This document shows positions 40,265 through 48,167 of a stretch of 60,414 bases of DNA, piece after piece. The notes below the pieces were generated by a model. It had not been told where the DNA came from. It did not search any database and was given only the letters and a program-made list of their open reading frames with translations. The stretch covers positions 1 to 60,414 of the forward strand of contig VGZI01000017.1 of NCBI GenBank assembly GCA_016872605.1, in the 5' to 3' direction. The stretch's first letter is position 1. Every line of letters begins with the position of its first letter. The DNA is from Planctomycetota bacterium (lineage in GTDB: Bacteria > Planctomycetota > Planctomycetia > Gemmatales > Gemmataceae). The position numbers and the translations under genes are program-made.

Positions 40265-41299
40265 TTACGCCGCGTGTGCTGGCTCCGTGAGTTCCTTCAC
40301 GGTCTGTTTCGCCAACTGGCACGTCACGGCCAGATGCAACAGCGGCAGCATGATCTCGTGGTGGCCGATCAATTCGATGCCTTCGGTGCTCGGGCGCTCC
40401 AGGACGTTTACACGCGATCGATATTGTGCTTGCTTGTCGAGATTGACCGTGACCAGGCCATCGAGGTTGTGGCCAAAGTTGTTGGCAACCGAGACGGCCT
40501 TGACGAAGACCTCGGGCATGATGACGGCGCTGCCGAGGTTCATCCAGACGCCGTAGGCCATTGACGACACCACCGAGCAGAGTCGGCGGAAGTCGATGAG
40601 CGACGCGGCGCCGAGCGCGGCCCCTGAGACGTGCGGATGCATGTGCACGATATCGGTGCCGAGCGCGACATGCACGGTGCACGGGATGCCGGCGCGATAG
40701 GCGGCCAGCACGAGACTCGAGTCGTCATGCGGGCACGCCATTTCGTCCATGTGCCGGCCGAGCGCCCAGCCTAGCCCGATGTCGTTCTCGGCGCCGTTGT
40801 GCGCGGCGACGGCAAAGGCGTCAGCCGTTTCGCGGGCCATGCCGAACTCCCCCTTGGGAAGCTGCGAGGCCACGTTTTCGCTCGTCTTGCCGGCAAACGC
40901 CAGTTCAAAGTCGTGAATCGCCGCCGAGCCGTTCATGGCGACCGCTTTGACCAGACCACGCTGGATCCAGTCGATCAAATACGGAGCGCAACCGGTCTTG
41001 ATGACGTGCCCACCCAGCGCGATGGCGACGGTTCGGCCCTCACGTTGGGCCCGGCACAGGTGATTCGTCACGCGCCGAATGTCGGTGGCGGCGAGTTGTT
41101 TGGGCAGGCTCAGGAGCCAATCCTCGGCGCTTGCATCGGCGTCGACGGGGCGGCCCAGGTCGTCGTGGAATACCTTGGATGGACGCGAGCTGAGATCGTA
41201 CGTCTTGAGGGCCGCCAGATCGTACGGCTTGTGTTGATCACGCGTCAAGAAATGTGGCGCCCCCACGGACGCCGTTGGGCTCGTCGATTGGTCTGCCAT
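40265..41299 (-). CDS. Deoxyhypusine-synthase-like protein
   Basis: The 344-residue product has features I associate with bacterial deoxyhypusine-synthase-like proteins: VAIALGGHVIKTGCAPYLID, AMNGSAAIHDFELAFAGKTSE, VALGTDIVHMHPHVSGAALG and AYGVWMNLGSAVIMPEVF. The fold binds NAD in that family. Bacteria have no eIF5A, so the substrate is unknown, and the active-site lysine of true deoxyhypusine synthases is not evident. It lies between lpxK and hldE on the same strand, which suggests a role in surface glycolipid or polyamine chemistry. The identity is moderate confidence. Confidence 0.55.
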   Translation of the reverse strand: MADQSTSPTASVGAPHFLTRDQHKPYDLAALKTYDLSSRPSKVFHDDLGRPVDADASAEDWLLSLPKQLAATDIRRVTNHLCRAQREGRTVAIALGGHVIKTGCAPYLIDWIQRGLVKAVAMNGSAAIHDFELAFAGKTSENVASQLPKGEFGMARETADAFAVAAHNGAENDIGLGWALGRHMDEMACPHDDSSLVLAAYRAGIPCTVHVALGTDIVHMHPHVSGAALGAASLIDFRRLCSVVSSMAYGVWMNLGSAVIMPEVFVKAVSVANNFGHNLDGLVTVNLDKQAQYRSRVNVLERPSTEGIELIGHHEIMLPLLHLAVTCQLAKQTVKELTEPAHAA

Positions 41300-41332
41300 G
41301 CCGTCTCCTCCTTGAGTTGGTGATGGCTGATG

Positions 41333-42409
41333 CTATGCCGCACGCGGCGGCGGTTGGACGACGTTTCGCAACAAATCCTCGAGGGCTTCTTGCCCCGATG
41401 TTAAGGCCAGGTCGATCGTCAGCGCCCATAAGTCTCGGTCGCCGAGCCGCTCAAGGCGAATCTTGACGAGGTCTTTCTGGGTCGTCACGAGCGCGGCGTC
41501 GTGAGGAAGTTGTCGAGCCCAGGTGCGCAAGTCCTCGATGTCCTCCTTCGTGTAACCATGATGATCCGGAAACGTGCGCCACGCACTTACGTTCAGCCTG
41601 AGTTTCTCCAACGCCTGCCGAAATGCTTGCGGGTTCCCTAAGCCACAGAAAGCGCCGACCGGCCGCTCCTTCAGCGCTTCGATCGGCATCGTCTGTCCGG
41701 CAGTGTTGCGCCACTGCGCCGGGCGATGAATCGACTCGGCAATCGGCAGGTCCGCCCTGACGCCAAGCACGGTGTCGCGAATCTTTCGCACGGTCTCGGC
41801 CGACACCAGATCGCAGCGCGTCAGGATGACGGCATGCGCTCGCCCCACGCTTCCTATCGGTTCTCGCAATAACCCGCGCGGCAACAGGTAGTCGTAGCCC
41901 CACGGGTTTGTTGCGTCGATCAGGACGATGTCGAGATCGCGATGGAGCTGGCGATGTTGAAACCCGTCATCGAGCACCAGAACATCGCTCTCCAACTCCT
42001 CAACGGCGGTCTGCGCCAACTCCGCGCGATCGGCCCCTTGCAGGTGCGGCACGTCCGGCAAGTTCTCTTCCAGCACCAGCGCCTCGTCGTTCCGGCCCAC
42101 ATCGCTGCCGTAGCCTCGGCTCAGCAGCGTCACTTGGAGACCAAGCTGGCGATAGAAGCGAGCGACATACTCCACGCACGGCGTTTTTCCGGTTCCGCCA
42201 GTCGTCAGGTTGCCGACGCTGACGACAGGGACGGCGGCGTGGTGGATCGTTATCCAACCGCGATCATACGCTAGGTTTCGCATCGCCACGCCGGCGCGAT
42301 AGCCAAGACTCAGGGTCCACAGGCCGGCGCGTTGCAGCGCCGGCCAAAGCCCAGCGTCATCGCCGCGAATCAGGGCGTGGAATGCATCGTTCAAAGCGCA
42401 ATCGCCCAC
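41333..42409 (-). CDS. lpxK: Tetraacyldisaccharide 4'-kinase
   Basis: LpxK phosphorylates the 4' position of the lipid A precursor at the inner membrane. The 358-residue product starts with GTG and has an N-terminal amphipathic part (AGLWTLSLGYRAGVAMR), the P-loop SVGNLTTGGTGKTP (about 64-77), TLLSRGYGSD, and VLVLDDGFQHRQLHRDLDIV with the catalytic Asp/His cluster. LPRGLLREP and a C-terminal FPDHHGYTKEDI follow. Its presence, with hldE and GT9, indicates that this organism builds a lipid A-based LPS. It is the first gene of the block. Confidence 0.94.
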   Translation of the reverse strand: MGDCALNDAFHALIRGDDAGLWPALQRAGLWTLSLGYRAGVAMRNLAYDRGWITIHHAAVPVVSVGNLTTGGTGKTPCVEYVARFYRQLGLQVTLLSRGYGSDVGRNDEALVLEENLPDVPHLQGADRAELAQTAVEELESDVLVLDDGFQHRQLHRDLDIVLIDATNPWGYDYLLPRGLLREPIGSVGRAHAVILTRCDLVSAETVRKIRDTVLGVRADLPIAESIHRPAQWRNTAGQTMPIEALKERPVGAFCGLGNPQAFRQALEKLRLNVSAWRTFPDHHGYTKEDIEDLRTWARQLPHDAALVTTQKDLVKIRLERLGDRDLWALTIDLALTSGQEALEDLLRNVVQPPPRAA

Positions 42410-42490
42410 ACTTCAAGGAACGCAGTTATAGTCGGAAACGGAAATCGGAGTCAACGCCGGTTTACGGCCGCCTGAAAGTTGAGAGCTGAA

Positions 42491-42604
42491 CCACGGGGAG
42501 CAACGGGGGACACGGGGAGAAGGTGGCGTGGAAAGGTGATTTTGCTCTGAATTCCGGGATCCCCAAGTGGCTCATTCTTCCCGCTGCTTCTCCGTGTCCC
42601 CCGT
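42491..42604. repeat. CCACGGGGAGCAACGGGGGA inverted repeat
   Basis: ACGGGGGACACGGGGAGAAG at 42503-42522 is mirrored by CTTCTCCGTGTCCCCCGT ending at 42604. It is of the CCACGG(A/G)GA type also seen at 34933 and 40131. Confidence 0.7.
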
Positions 42605-42643
42605 ACTACTATCCGTCAAATTCTTCGCGGGCCGCGAAGATTC

Positions 42644-42758
42644 TTTGGACTGCGGTGGCCTGACACCGCTTTGGTACTTTTTTGGAACGAACACGGATAC
42701 GATCGTTTTGTGAAAAGAAAGAAAGCAAGAAAGCGGTGTCGAGCCACCGCACTCCAAA
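42644..42758. repeat. TTTGGACTGCGGTGGCC inverted repeat
   Basis: Arms of 29 bases at 42644-42672 and 42730-42758 (TTTGGACTGCGGTGGCCTGA ... TCGAGCCACCGCACTCCAAA) pair with three mismatches. The loop of 57 bases is A-rich. Confidence 0.8.
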
Positions 42759-42925
42759 TGCGCACTCGCATTGATGTGTGGTTGCGGCTATGCCGCGTAG
42801 GTTCCCTGTGGTTCAAGTTGGTGTACGCTTAATTCCAGAGCCTCGCTCCACATTTGGCGGGAACTTGCGTGTCGCCGCATTCTTAGATATCATTCCGGTA
42901 TTGTTGTCACCCAAGTGAGGCGAAC

Positions 42926-44311
42926 GTGGCAAACCACCAGCACCGCATCGGCATGAATCGGCGCGAATTCTTACAAGTCGGTTATTCCGCGTTGCTCGGC
43001 CTGGGGCTCACGTCGGTCCTTGGCGGTCGTGCAACAGGCTCGACGGCAACCGACCCCTTAAGGGGATCGGCTCGCCCTGCCAGCTCCGTTATTATCGTCT
43101 TTCTGACGGGAGCACCGAGCCACCTGGACATGTTCGACATGAAGCCCGAGGCGCCGGCGGAGATTCGCGGCGAGTTTCGGCCGACGGCAACGCGCGTGCC
43201 GGGCCTGCACATCTGTGAGCATCTGCCCCGCCTGGCGGCGCGTGCCAACAAGTATGCCGTGGTGCGTTCGCTGTCTCACCGGGAGAACAATCACCTCGTC
43301 GCCACGCATCATGTGTTGACCGGGCATCAACAGCCGGGAGCGTTCTTCGATAAGGTAGCGTCGCGCGACGATTGGCCGAGCTATTCGTCGGCGTTCGATT
43401 ACCTGCGACCGCGCAACGATGGCCTGCCCACCGGCGTGAACCTGCCGACGTTTCTGATGGAAGGCCCGCTTACCTGGCCGGGACAGCACGCCGGCTTTCT
43501 CGGCCCGCGCCATGATCCCTGGCAGATCACGCGCGATCCGAATCGGCCCGGCTTCGGCATGGATAGCCTGCGTCCCGCCGAAGGCATCGACGCCACGCGT
43601 CTCGACAATCGCCGTGCACTGTTATCCGAAATCGATGCCCAGCAACGTCAAATCTCTCGATCGGCGGAAGGACGACGCCTGAACGATCAGCAGAACCTGG
43701 CGTTCTCGATCCTGGCGTCAGGCCGCATCGCGCGGGCCTTCGCCATCGATCAAGAACCGACGGCCGTGCGCGATCGCTACGGTCGGCATGCATTCGGGCA
43801 GTCGCTGCTGATGGCCAGGCGCTTGGTGCAGGCAGGCGTGCCAGTCGTGCAAGCGAACATGGGCATCGTGCAGAATTGGGATTCGCATGCCGACAACTTT
43901 CCGCGCCTGCGTAACACGTTGCTACCGCCGCTCGATCAAGGCGTGTCGGCCCTTCTGGACGATCTGGAATCGTCGGGCCTGTTGGAAGACACCCTGGTGA
44001 TGATGCTGGGCGAGTTTGGCCGGACGCCGAGGATCTTCTCGATCAATCCCGGCGCGGTGCCCGGGCGCGACCACTGGGCGCCGTGTTTCTTCGGCGTTTT
44101 CGCCGGCGCCGGGGTGCGCGGCGGCCACGTGATCGGCCAATCGGACCGCATCGGCGCCTATCCGGCGACCGCGCCGTTCTCGCCCGACGATGTCGGCGCT
44201 ACCGTGTACCACGTCCTCGGCGTCGATCCGCACAGCGAAGTGCGCGACCGCCAAAATCGCCCCGTCACGCTCAATCGCGGTGAGGTGATACAGGGTTTGT
44301 GGACCGGATGA
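42926..44311 (+). CDS. DUF1501 protein, Tat-exported
   Basis: DUF1501 proteins are exported, sulfatase-fold-like proteins that usually accompany DUF1549/DUF1553 genes in planctomycetes; their activity is not established. The 461-residue product (GTG at 42926, or ATG at 42953) has a Tat signal NRREFLQVGYSALLGLGL. Typical blocks follow: VIIVFLTGAPSHLDMFDMKP, VVRSLSHRENNHLVATHHVL, GIVQNWDSHADNF, VMMLGEFGRTPRI, PGRDHWAPCFFGVFAGAG and GATVYHVLGVDP. Length is standard. There is no DUF1549/DUF1553 gene directly next to it; the nearest is at 28775-31207. Confidence 0.93.
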   Translation: MANHQHRIGMNRREFLQVGYSALLGLGLTSVLGGRATGSTATDPLRGSARPASSVIIVFLTGAPSHLDMFDMKPEAPAEIRGEFRPTATRVPGLHICEHLPRLAARANKYAVVRSLSHRENNHLVATHHVLTGHQQPGAFFDKVASRDDWPSYSSAFDYLRPRNDGLPTGVNLPTFLMEGPLTWPGQHAGFLGPRHDPWQITRDPNRPGFGMDSLRPAEGIDATRLDNRRALLSEIDAQQRQISRSAEGRRLNDQQNLAFSILASGRIARAFAIDQEPTAVRDRYGRHAFGQSLLMARRLVQAGVPVVQANMGIVQNWDSHADNFPRLRNTLLPPLDQGVSALLDDLESSGLLEDTLVMMLGEFGRTPRIFSINPGAVPGRDHWAPCFFGVFAGAGVRGGHVIGQSDRIGAYPATAPFSPDDVGATVYHVLGVDPHSEVRDRQNRPVTLNRGEVIQGLWTG

Positions 44312-44332
44312 AGCTGAAAGCGAGGCAGTTCC

Positions 44333-44785
44333 ATGATGCCGTTATCGACTCAATCGCTATTCGAACTCTACGATGTCGATGAAACGGCGTGGCTCGACGC
44401 CATGGCGGAGTTGATCGTTCACGGCCGATTCGAAGAGCTTGATTACACGCATCTGTCGGAGTTCCTATCAGACATGGCATGCCGCGAGCGCCGGGAAGTC
44501 GCCAATCGCCTGGCAATTCTCATAGCCCATTTGTTGAAATGGACGTACCAACCCGACAAGCGCACCGGAAGTTGGCGTCGATCCATCGTGGTACAACGCC
44601 AAGCGTTGCAACGCCTGTTGGAGAGCCGGGTTCTGCGCAACTTCGGCGAAGAGGTCTTGAGCGATGCATACTCCAACGGCCTCGAACAGGCGTCGGCGGA
44701 AACAAACCTTGACGACGGCACGTTTCCCGCCGAATGTCCCTGGACGCTCGACCGGTTGCTATCGCCGGATCTGCTTGTGGACTAA
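44333..44785 (+). CDS. DUF29-family protein
   Basis: The 150-residue product fits the DUF29 family: LFELYDVDETAWLDAMAELI, GRFEELDYTHLSEFLSDM, AILIAHLLKWTYQPDKRTGS with the WRRSI(V/I)VQR motif, and LSDAYSNGLEQASAET. The fold is all helical; no biochemical function is known. DUF29 genes are often mobile among cyanobacteria and planctomycetes. It lies 21 bases after DUF1501 but need not be functionally tied to it. Confidence 0.88.
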   Translation: MMPLSTQSLFELYDVDETAWLDAMAELIVHGRFEELDYTHLSEFLSDMACRERREVANRLAILIAHLLKWTYQPDKRTGSWRRSIVVQRQALQRLLESRVLRNFGEEVLSDAYSNGLEQASAETNLDDGTFPAECPWTLDRLLSPDLLVD

Positions 44786-44794
44786 CACCTGTTC

Positions 44795-44866
44795 GGCGAG
44801 CGTCGAGGCGTGAGCTCGACGTGGGAACGCGCGAAGCCACGTCGGGCTTACGCCTCGACGCTCGCC
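44795..44866. repeat. 30-bp inverted repeat (GGCGAGCGTCGAGGCGT type)
   Basis: Arms 44795-44824 and 44837-44866 pair with two mismatches around a 12-base loop. It begins after the DUF29 stop and ends 19 bases before the next ATG. Confidence 0.9.
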
Positions 44867-44885
44867 TTGACCTGAAAGTCGAACG

Positions 44886-46208
44886 ATGAAGTTCATCGCC
44901 ATCTGTTTGTTACTCAGCACGCTAATGATTGGGCGCGGTGTCGCCGGCGACTCGGGCGGCAACTGGCCGCATTGGCGCGGGCCGCTGGCGAACGGCGTCG
45001 CGCTCAAAGCCGATCCGCCGATTCGCTGGGACGCGAACACAAATATCAAGTGGAAAGCGCCGCTGCAAGGCAAAGGCAGCGCGACGCCGATCGTGTGGGA
45101 CGATCAGGTCTTCATCGTCACGGCGATCAATACCGGGCGACCCGCGGACCCAAAGGATTTGCCGAAGCCTGATTCGGACCGTGTCGTCAAGACGACGGCG
45201 CCGCAGGTGTATCACCAGTTCGTCGTGATGTCGTTTGATCGCGCCACGGGCAAGCAGCGCTGGAAGCACGTCGCGGCCGAGAAAGTCCCGCACGAGGGGC
45301 ATCATTCGAGCCACTCGTATGCCGCGGGATCGCCCACCACCGACGGCAAATATCTCTACGTCTCCTTCGGCAGCTTCGGCATCTTTTGCTACGATCTCGC
45401 CGGCAAGCTGCAATGGCAGCGCGACCTGGGCCGGCTCACCACCCGACTCGGCTGGGGCGAAGCGGTCACCCCCGTCATCCACGGCGATTCGCTGCTGCTC
45501 AACTGGGACCAGGAAAAAGACGCCTCGCTCATTTGCCTCGACGCCAAGACCGGCCAAACCAAGTGGCGCGCCAATCGCGACGACAAAACGTCCTGGAACA
45601 CGCCCTGCGTCGTCAAGCACAACGGACGGACGCAGGTCATCGTCAACGGCACGAAGCGAGTTCGCAGCCACGATTTGGCGACTGGCGAGGTCATCTGGGA
45701 ATGCGCCGGCATGACGACCAACGCAATTCCATCACCGATCGCCGAGGGCGGCATCGCCTATGTGATGAGCGGTTACGGGACCGCAGCCGCCGTCGCCGTA
45801 CCGCTCGATAGCAAGGGGGACCTCGGCCTGGACGGCAAAGTGCAATGGCGCATGACCAAAGGCGGCACGCCGTATGTGCCGTCGCCGTTGCTTCTCGGCG
45901 GGCGACTCTACTTCACGCTGGCCAACAAAGCACTACTCTCGATCGCCGACGCGAAGACCGGCGCCATCCTGCTCGATCGCGAACGCCTAAATGGCCTCAG
46001 CGATTTCTACGCGTCGCCGATGGCCGCCGCAGGGCGCATCTATCTCGTCGATCGCGCCGGCACGACGCTCGTGATCCGTCAAAGCGACAAGCTCGAAGTG
46101 CTCGCGACGAACAAACTCGACGACCCGATCGACGCCTCGCCGGTCGCGGTGGGGCGGCAGCTCTTTCTGCGCGGCGAGCAGTTTCTTTATTGCATCGAAA
46201 CGAAATGA
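44886..46208 (+). CDS. PQQ-binding-like beta-propeller protein, secreted
   Basis: The 440-residue product has a signal peptide (MKFIAICLLLSTLMIGRGVAG) and a propeller of about seven or eight repeats. It starts with NWPHWRGPLANGV (the W-x-x-x-R-G-P element), then TPIVWDDQVFIVTAIN, YHQFVVMSFDRATGKQRWKH, LICLDAKTGQTKWRANR, HDLATGEVIWECAG and LSIADAKTGAILLDRE. This is the BamB/quinoprotein-like family greatly expanded in planctomycetes. No PQQ-dehydrogenase active-site residues or heme are seen, so a binding or structural role is more likely than catalysis. Confidence 0.9.
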   Translation: MKFIAICLLLSTLMIGRGVAGDSGGNWPHWRGPLANGVALKADPPIRWDANTNIKWKAPLQGKGSATPIVWDDQVFIVTAINTGRPADPKDLPKPDSDRVVKTTAPQVYHQFVVMSFDRATGKQRWKHVAAEKVPHEGHHSSHSYAAGSPTTDGKYLYVSFGSFGIFCYDLAGKLQWQRDLGRLTTRLGWGEAVTPVIHGDSLLLNWDQEKDASLICLDAKTGQTKWRANRDDKTSWNTPCVVKHNGRTQVIVNGTKRVRSHDLATGEVIWECAGMTTNAIPSPIAEGGIAYVMSGYGTAAAVAVPLDSKGDLGLDGKVQWRMTKGGTPYVPSPLLLGGRLYFTLANKALLSIADAKTGAILLDRERLNGLSDFYASPMAAAGRIYLVDRAGTTLVIRQSDKLEVLATNKLDDPIDASPVAVGRQLFLRGEQFLYCIETK

Positions 46209-46210
46209 GT

Positions 46211-46243
46211 CAGAGCCTGAAGCGTTAGCGAAGAAATAGGAGC
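46211..46243. repeat. Solo arm of the CAGAG(T/C)CTGAAGC repeat
   Basis: CAGAGCCTGAAGCGTTAGCG resembles the arms of the inverted repeat at 46919-46975 but has no mirror partner nearby. It forms the spacer before the next ATG at 46250. Confidence 0.5.
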
Positions 46244-46249
46244 CGTTTC

Positions 46250-46573
46250 ATGTCGGACATCGTCGGACTCGACAACATCAGCGACGCGGAATTCAACCGA
46301 GAGATTCAGAACGGCGCTCGCTTCGTGGTTTTCAGCTACTGCATCTCGCTGATCATCGTGTCGTTCAAACGAGCCAGCGCAATCTACTTCATCCGCGCCG
46401 GCGAAAGCCGATTCGCCAAGGGGCTTCCCTACACACTCCTGACGCTGGTGGCAGGGCCATGGGGCATCCCGTTCGGCATCATCTACACAATCTGGTGTAT
46501 CTTCTCGAACTCCACCGGCGGCACCGACGTGACCGAAGAAATTCTCGCAGGCATGGCGCAGCATCGAAGTTGA
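46250..46573 (+). CDS. Small membrane protein
   Basis: The 107-residue product has two hydrophobic helices (about 24-40, FVVFSYCISLIIVSF; about 60-85, YTLLTLVAGPWGIPFGIIYTIW) and short polar ends. Its N terminus MSDIVGLDNISDAEFNREI is acidic. No family known to me. The start has AGGAGCC about six bases upstream. Confidence 0.65.
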   Translation: MSDIVGLDNISDAEFNREIQNGARFVVFSYCISLIIVSFKRASAIYFIRAGESRFAKGLPYTLLTLVAGPWGIPFGIIYTIWCIFSNSTGGTDVTEEILAGMAQHRS

Positions 46574-46629
46574 CGGCACTCGCGGTTTCGTGCCGGGCCG
46601 CTGTTTCAAAACCGCAGAACGCAATAGTT

Positions 46630-46681
46630 GTGTGGCCCTTAGTCCACACCAGCTCGCGGTTCGTGTGGACTATGGCCACGC
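46630..46681. repeat. GTGTGGCC...GGCCACGC inverted repeat
   Basis: GTGTGGCCCTTAGTCCACAC (46630-46649) is itself nearly palindromic and pairs with GTGTGGACTATGGCCACGC (46663-46681). Confidence 0.7.
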
Positions 46682-46918
46682 TACGGCAGTTTCGGAGTAT
46701 CCTCCACGCCCTGTGCGGCATACCTATCATGCCGCCACGTCGGTCGACCGGCTCCACTGATTCATCAGCAGCGTTCGACAGCACACGTACTGAAATACAT
46801 GCTGCATGCGATCCGGAATCGCTGCGGTCCTGGTTTCCCCGTGCGCGCGTCTGGCGGCTCTGGATTTGCGTACACGAGAAATGATCATCAGCGTTTGCGC
46901 GATGTTTGCAGTCGCTTT

Positions 46919-46975
46919 CAGAGTCTGAAGCATAAGCGAAGAGAGTAGAATCCTGCGCTTACGCTTCAGGCTCTG
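46919..46975. repeat. CAGAGTCTGAAGC inverted repeat
   Basis: Arms of 20 bases, CAGAGTCTGAAGCATAAGCG (46919-46938) and CGCTTACGCTTCAGGCTCTG (46956-46975), pair with two mismatches. It ends four bases before the stop codon of the minus-strand gene. Confidence 0.85.
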
Positions 46976-46979
46976 CCGG

Positions 46980-48029
46980 TTAGCGCCCGGCGGTCGCTTC
47001 GCACGATTGCAGAGCCATCACGGCGAAAGCGCTGCCGACGTGGCTCAGATAGTGCTTGTTGTCGCGAAATAGCGAACGCGTGTACCACCGGCCGCTTTCG
47101 CGCTGGTTGGACTTCAGCCAGGCGATGCCCTTGCCGATAGCGGGATTGATGGCCGGAACGCCGGCTTGCCGGAGCACATAGATCGTAAAACCGGTAGCGT
47201 AACCGTCGGCGAGTTTTGGCTCCGGTTCTTTTTTGTCACCGCGCTGCCAGGGGAAAAGGGCGGGGGAAGACCAGCCGCCGTTGGGCAACTGCTTGCCGAG
47301 CAGTTCTTTGATGGTCAATTCCTTTTCGTTTTTACTCATGAAGCCATCGAGGTAGGTGGCAACCCACAGGATCATACCCTTGTGATGCAGATTCTGCGGC
47401 GGATTTTTCTTGAGATAGCCGCGCAATCCTTCGAGCCCTTTCTGCGCCTGCACGGTCTTGGCGTAACCATCGGGGGCGACGCCGACCGCCAAAGCCGCCA
47501 GGGTGACGCCGTAATGATCGTCATTCTCCATCGGCGGCCATTTGCACAAGAGCCAGTTAATGCCGCCGTCCTTGCGTTGCACGGTCCACATGCGATCGAG
47601 GGTCGTGCGAGTCACGGGATGCAGTTTCTTGGTTGTGTGGGCGTCATTGAACGCAAGCGCCGCAGCGCTCGCCACCACCTCGGCGTCCCAGCGCGGCTTT
47701 TTCTCGGGCCAACGCTTCGTTACCATGTTCTCCAGCGCCTGGCGCACTTCATCATGCGCTTGCACCTTTGGGGACACCAGCGGCCGAGCGTATAGATACG
47801 CATAGTTCGTATGGCATGCGAAGCACTCGCGCTTGTCCGTCCACTGCAGAGCCGCGTGATCGAGGAAACTCACGGCTCTCTCGAACGAGTACTGCTTCGC
47901 CATCGGCTCGTCTGCTTTGTTGTCGGACGGGGCTTTGTAGCTCTTGAGGTTCGGTTCATCGGCACGCGCATTGCCATGCAAGACAAACGAGGCAGCGATT
48001 GCGAGCAGGAGGAAGGTGCGGAGGTTCAT
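46980..48029 (-). CDS. Secreted squalene-cyclase-like protein with a CxxCH motif
   Basis: The 349-residue product has a signal peptide (NLRTFLLLAIAASFVLHGNARA) and alpha/alpha-barrel repeats of the prenyltransferase/squalene-oxidase type (MWTVQRKDGGINWLLCKW, LLGKQLPNGGWSSPALFPW, GIAWLKSNQRESGRWYTRSL). In addition it has CFACH (Cys69, Cys72, His73), a c-type heme signature, shortly after the N terminus. The catalytic DxDD of hopene cyclases is absent, so cyclase activity is unlikely. Similar proteins occur in planctomycetes with unknown role; a redox or binding function is possible. Confidence 0.82.
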   Translation of the reverse strand: MNLRTFLLLAIAASFVLHGNARADEPNLKSYKAPSDNKADEPMAKQYSFERAVSFLDHAALQWTDKRECFACHTNYAYLYARPLVSPKVQAHDEVRQALENMVTKRWPEKKPRWDAEVVASAAALAFNDAHTTKKLHPVTRTTLDRMWTVQRKDGGINWLLCKWPPMENDDHYGVTLAALAVGVAPDGYAKTVQAQKGLEGLRGYLKKNPPQNLHHKGMILWVATYLDGFMSKNEKELTIKELLGKQLPNGGWSSPALFPWQRGDKKEPEPKLADGYATGFTIYVLRQAGVPAINPAIGKGIAWLKSNQRESGRWYTRSLFRDNKHYLSHVGSAFAVMALQSCEATAGR

Positions 48030-48114
48030 GACGTTTCCTCAAAATGGTGGGACTAACTGGCGGTGAGGAAATCGTATCACGATTGCGAACGAGCGGAAAG
48101 GACATTACAACCGA

Positions 48115-48162
48115 TTCTTCGTTTAGCGTCCGCGTGGCGCCGCGCGAACGCTAAACGAAGAA
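48115..48162. repeat. GTTTAGC-family palindrome between two minus-strand genes
   Basis: TTCTTCGTTTAGCGTCCGCG at 48115 mirrors GCGAACGCTAAACGAAGAA ending at 48162, with one of the longest arms of the family (about 22 bases). Confidence 0.88.
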
Positions 48163-48167
48163 CCATG

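Larger units (their letters stand above)
42410..42925. other. Long divergent spacer filled with repeats
   Basis: The spacer between lpxK and the DUF1501 gene has no gene. It contains the CCACGGGGAGCAACGG repeat and the TTTGGACTGCGGTGGCC inverted repeat listed separately, an 8-bp palindrome CTTCGCGG/CCGCGAAG near 42622-42640, and A/T-rich stretches at 42676-42690 and 42710-42730. No clear promoter boxes were found in front of DUF1501. Confidence 0.6.
46574..46979. other. Spacer with repeats, no gene
   Basis: The region between two convergent genes contains the GTGTGG and CAGAGTCTGAAGC inverted repeats listed separately. The plus-strand frame running through it (to about 46884) has no start with a ribosome-binding site and no family resemblance. 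Confidence 0.55.
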
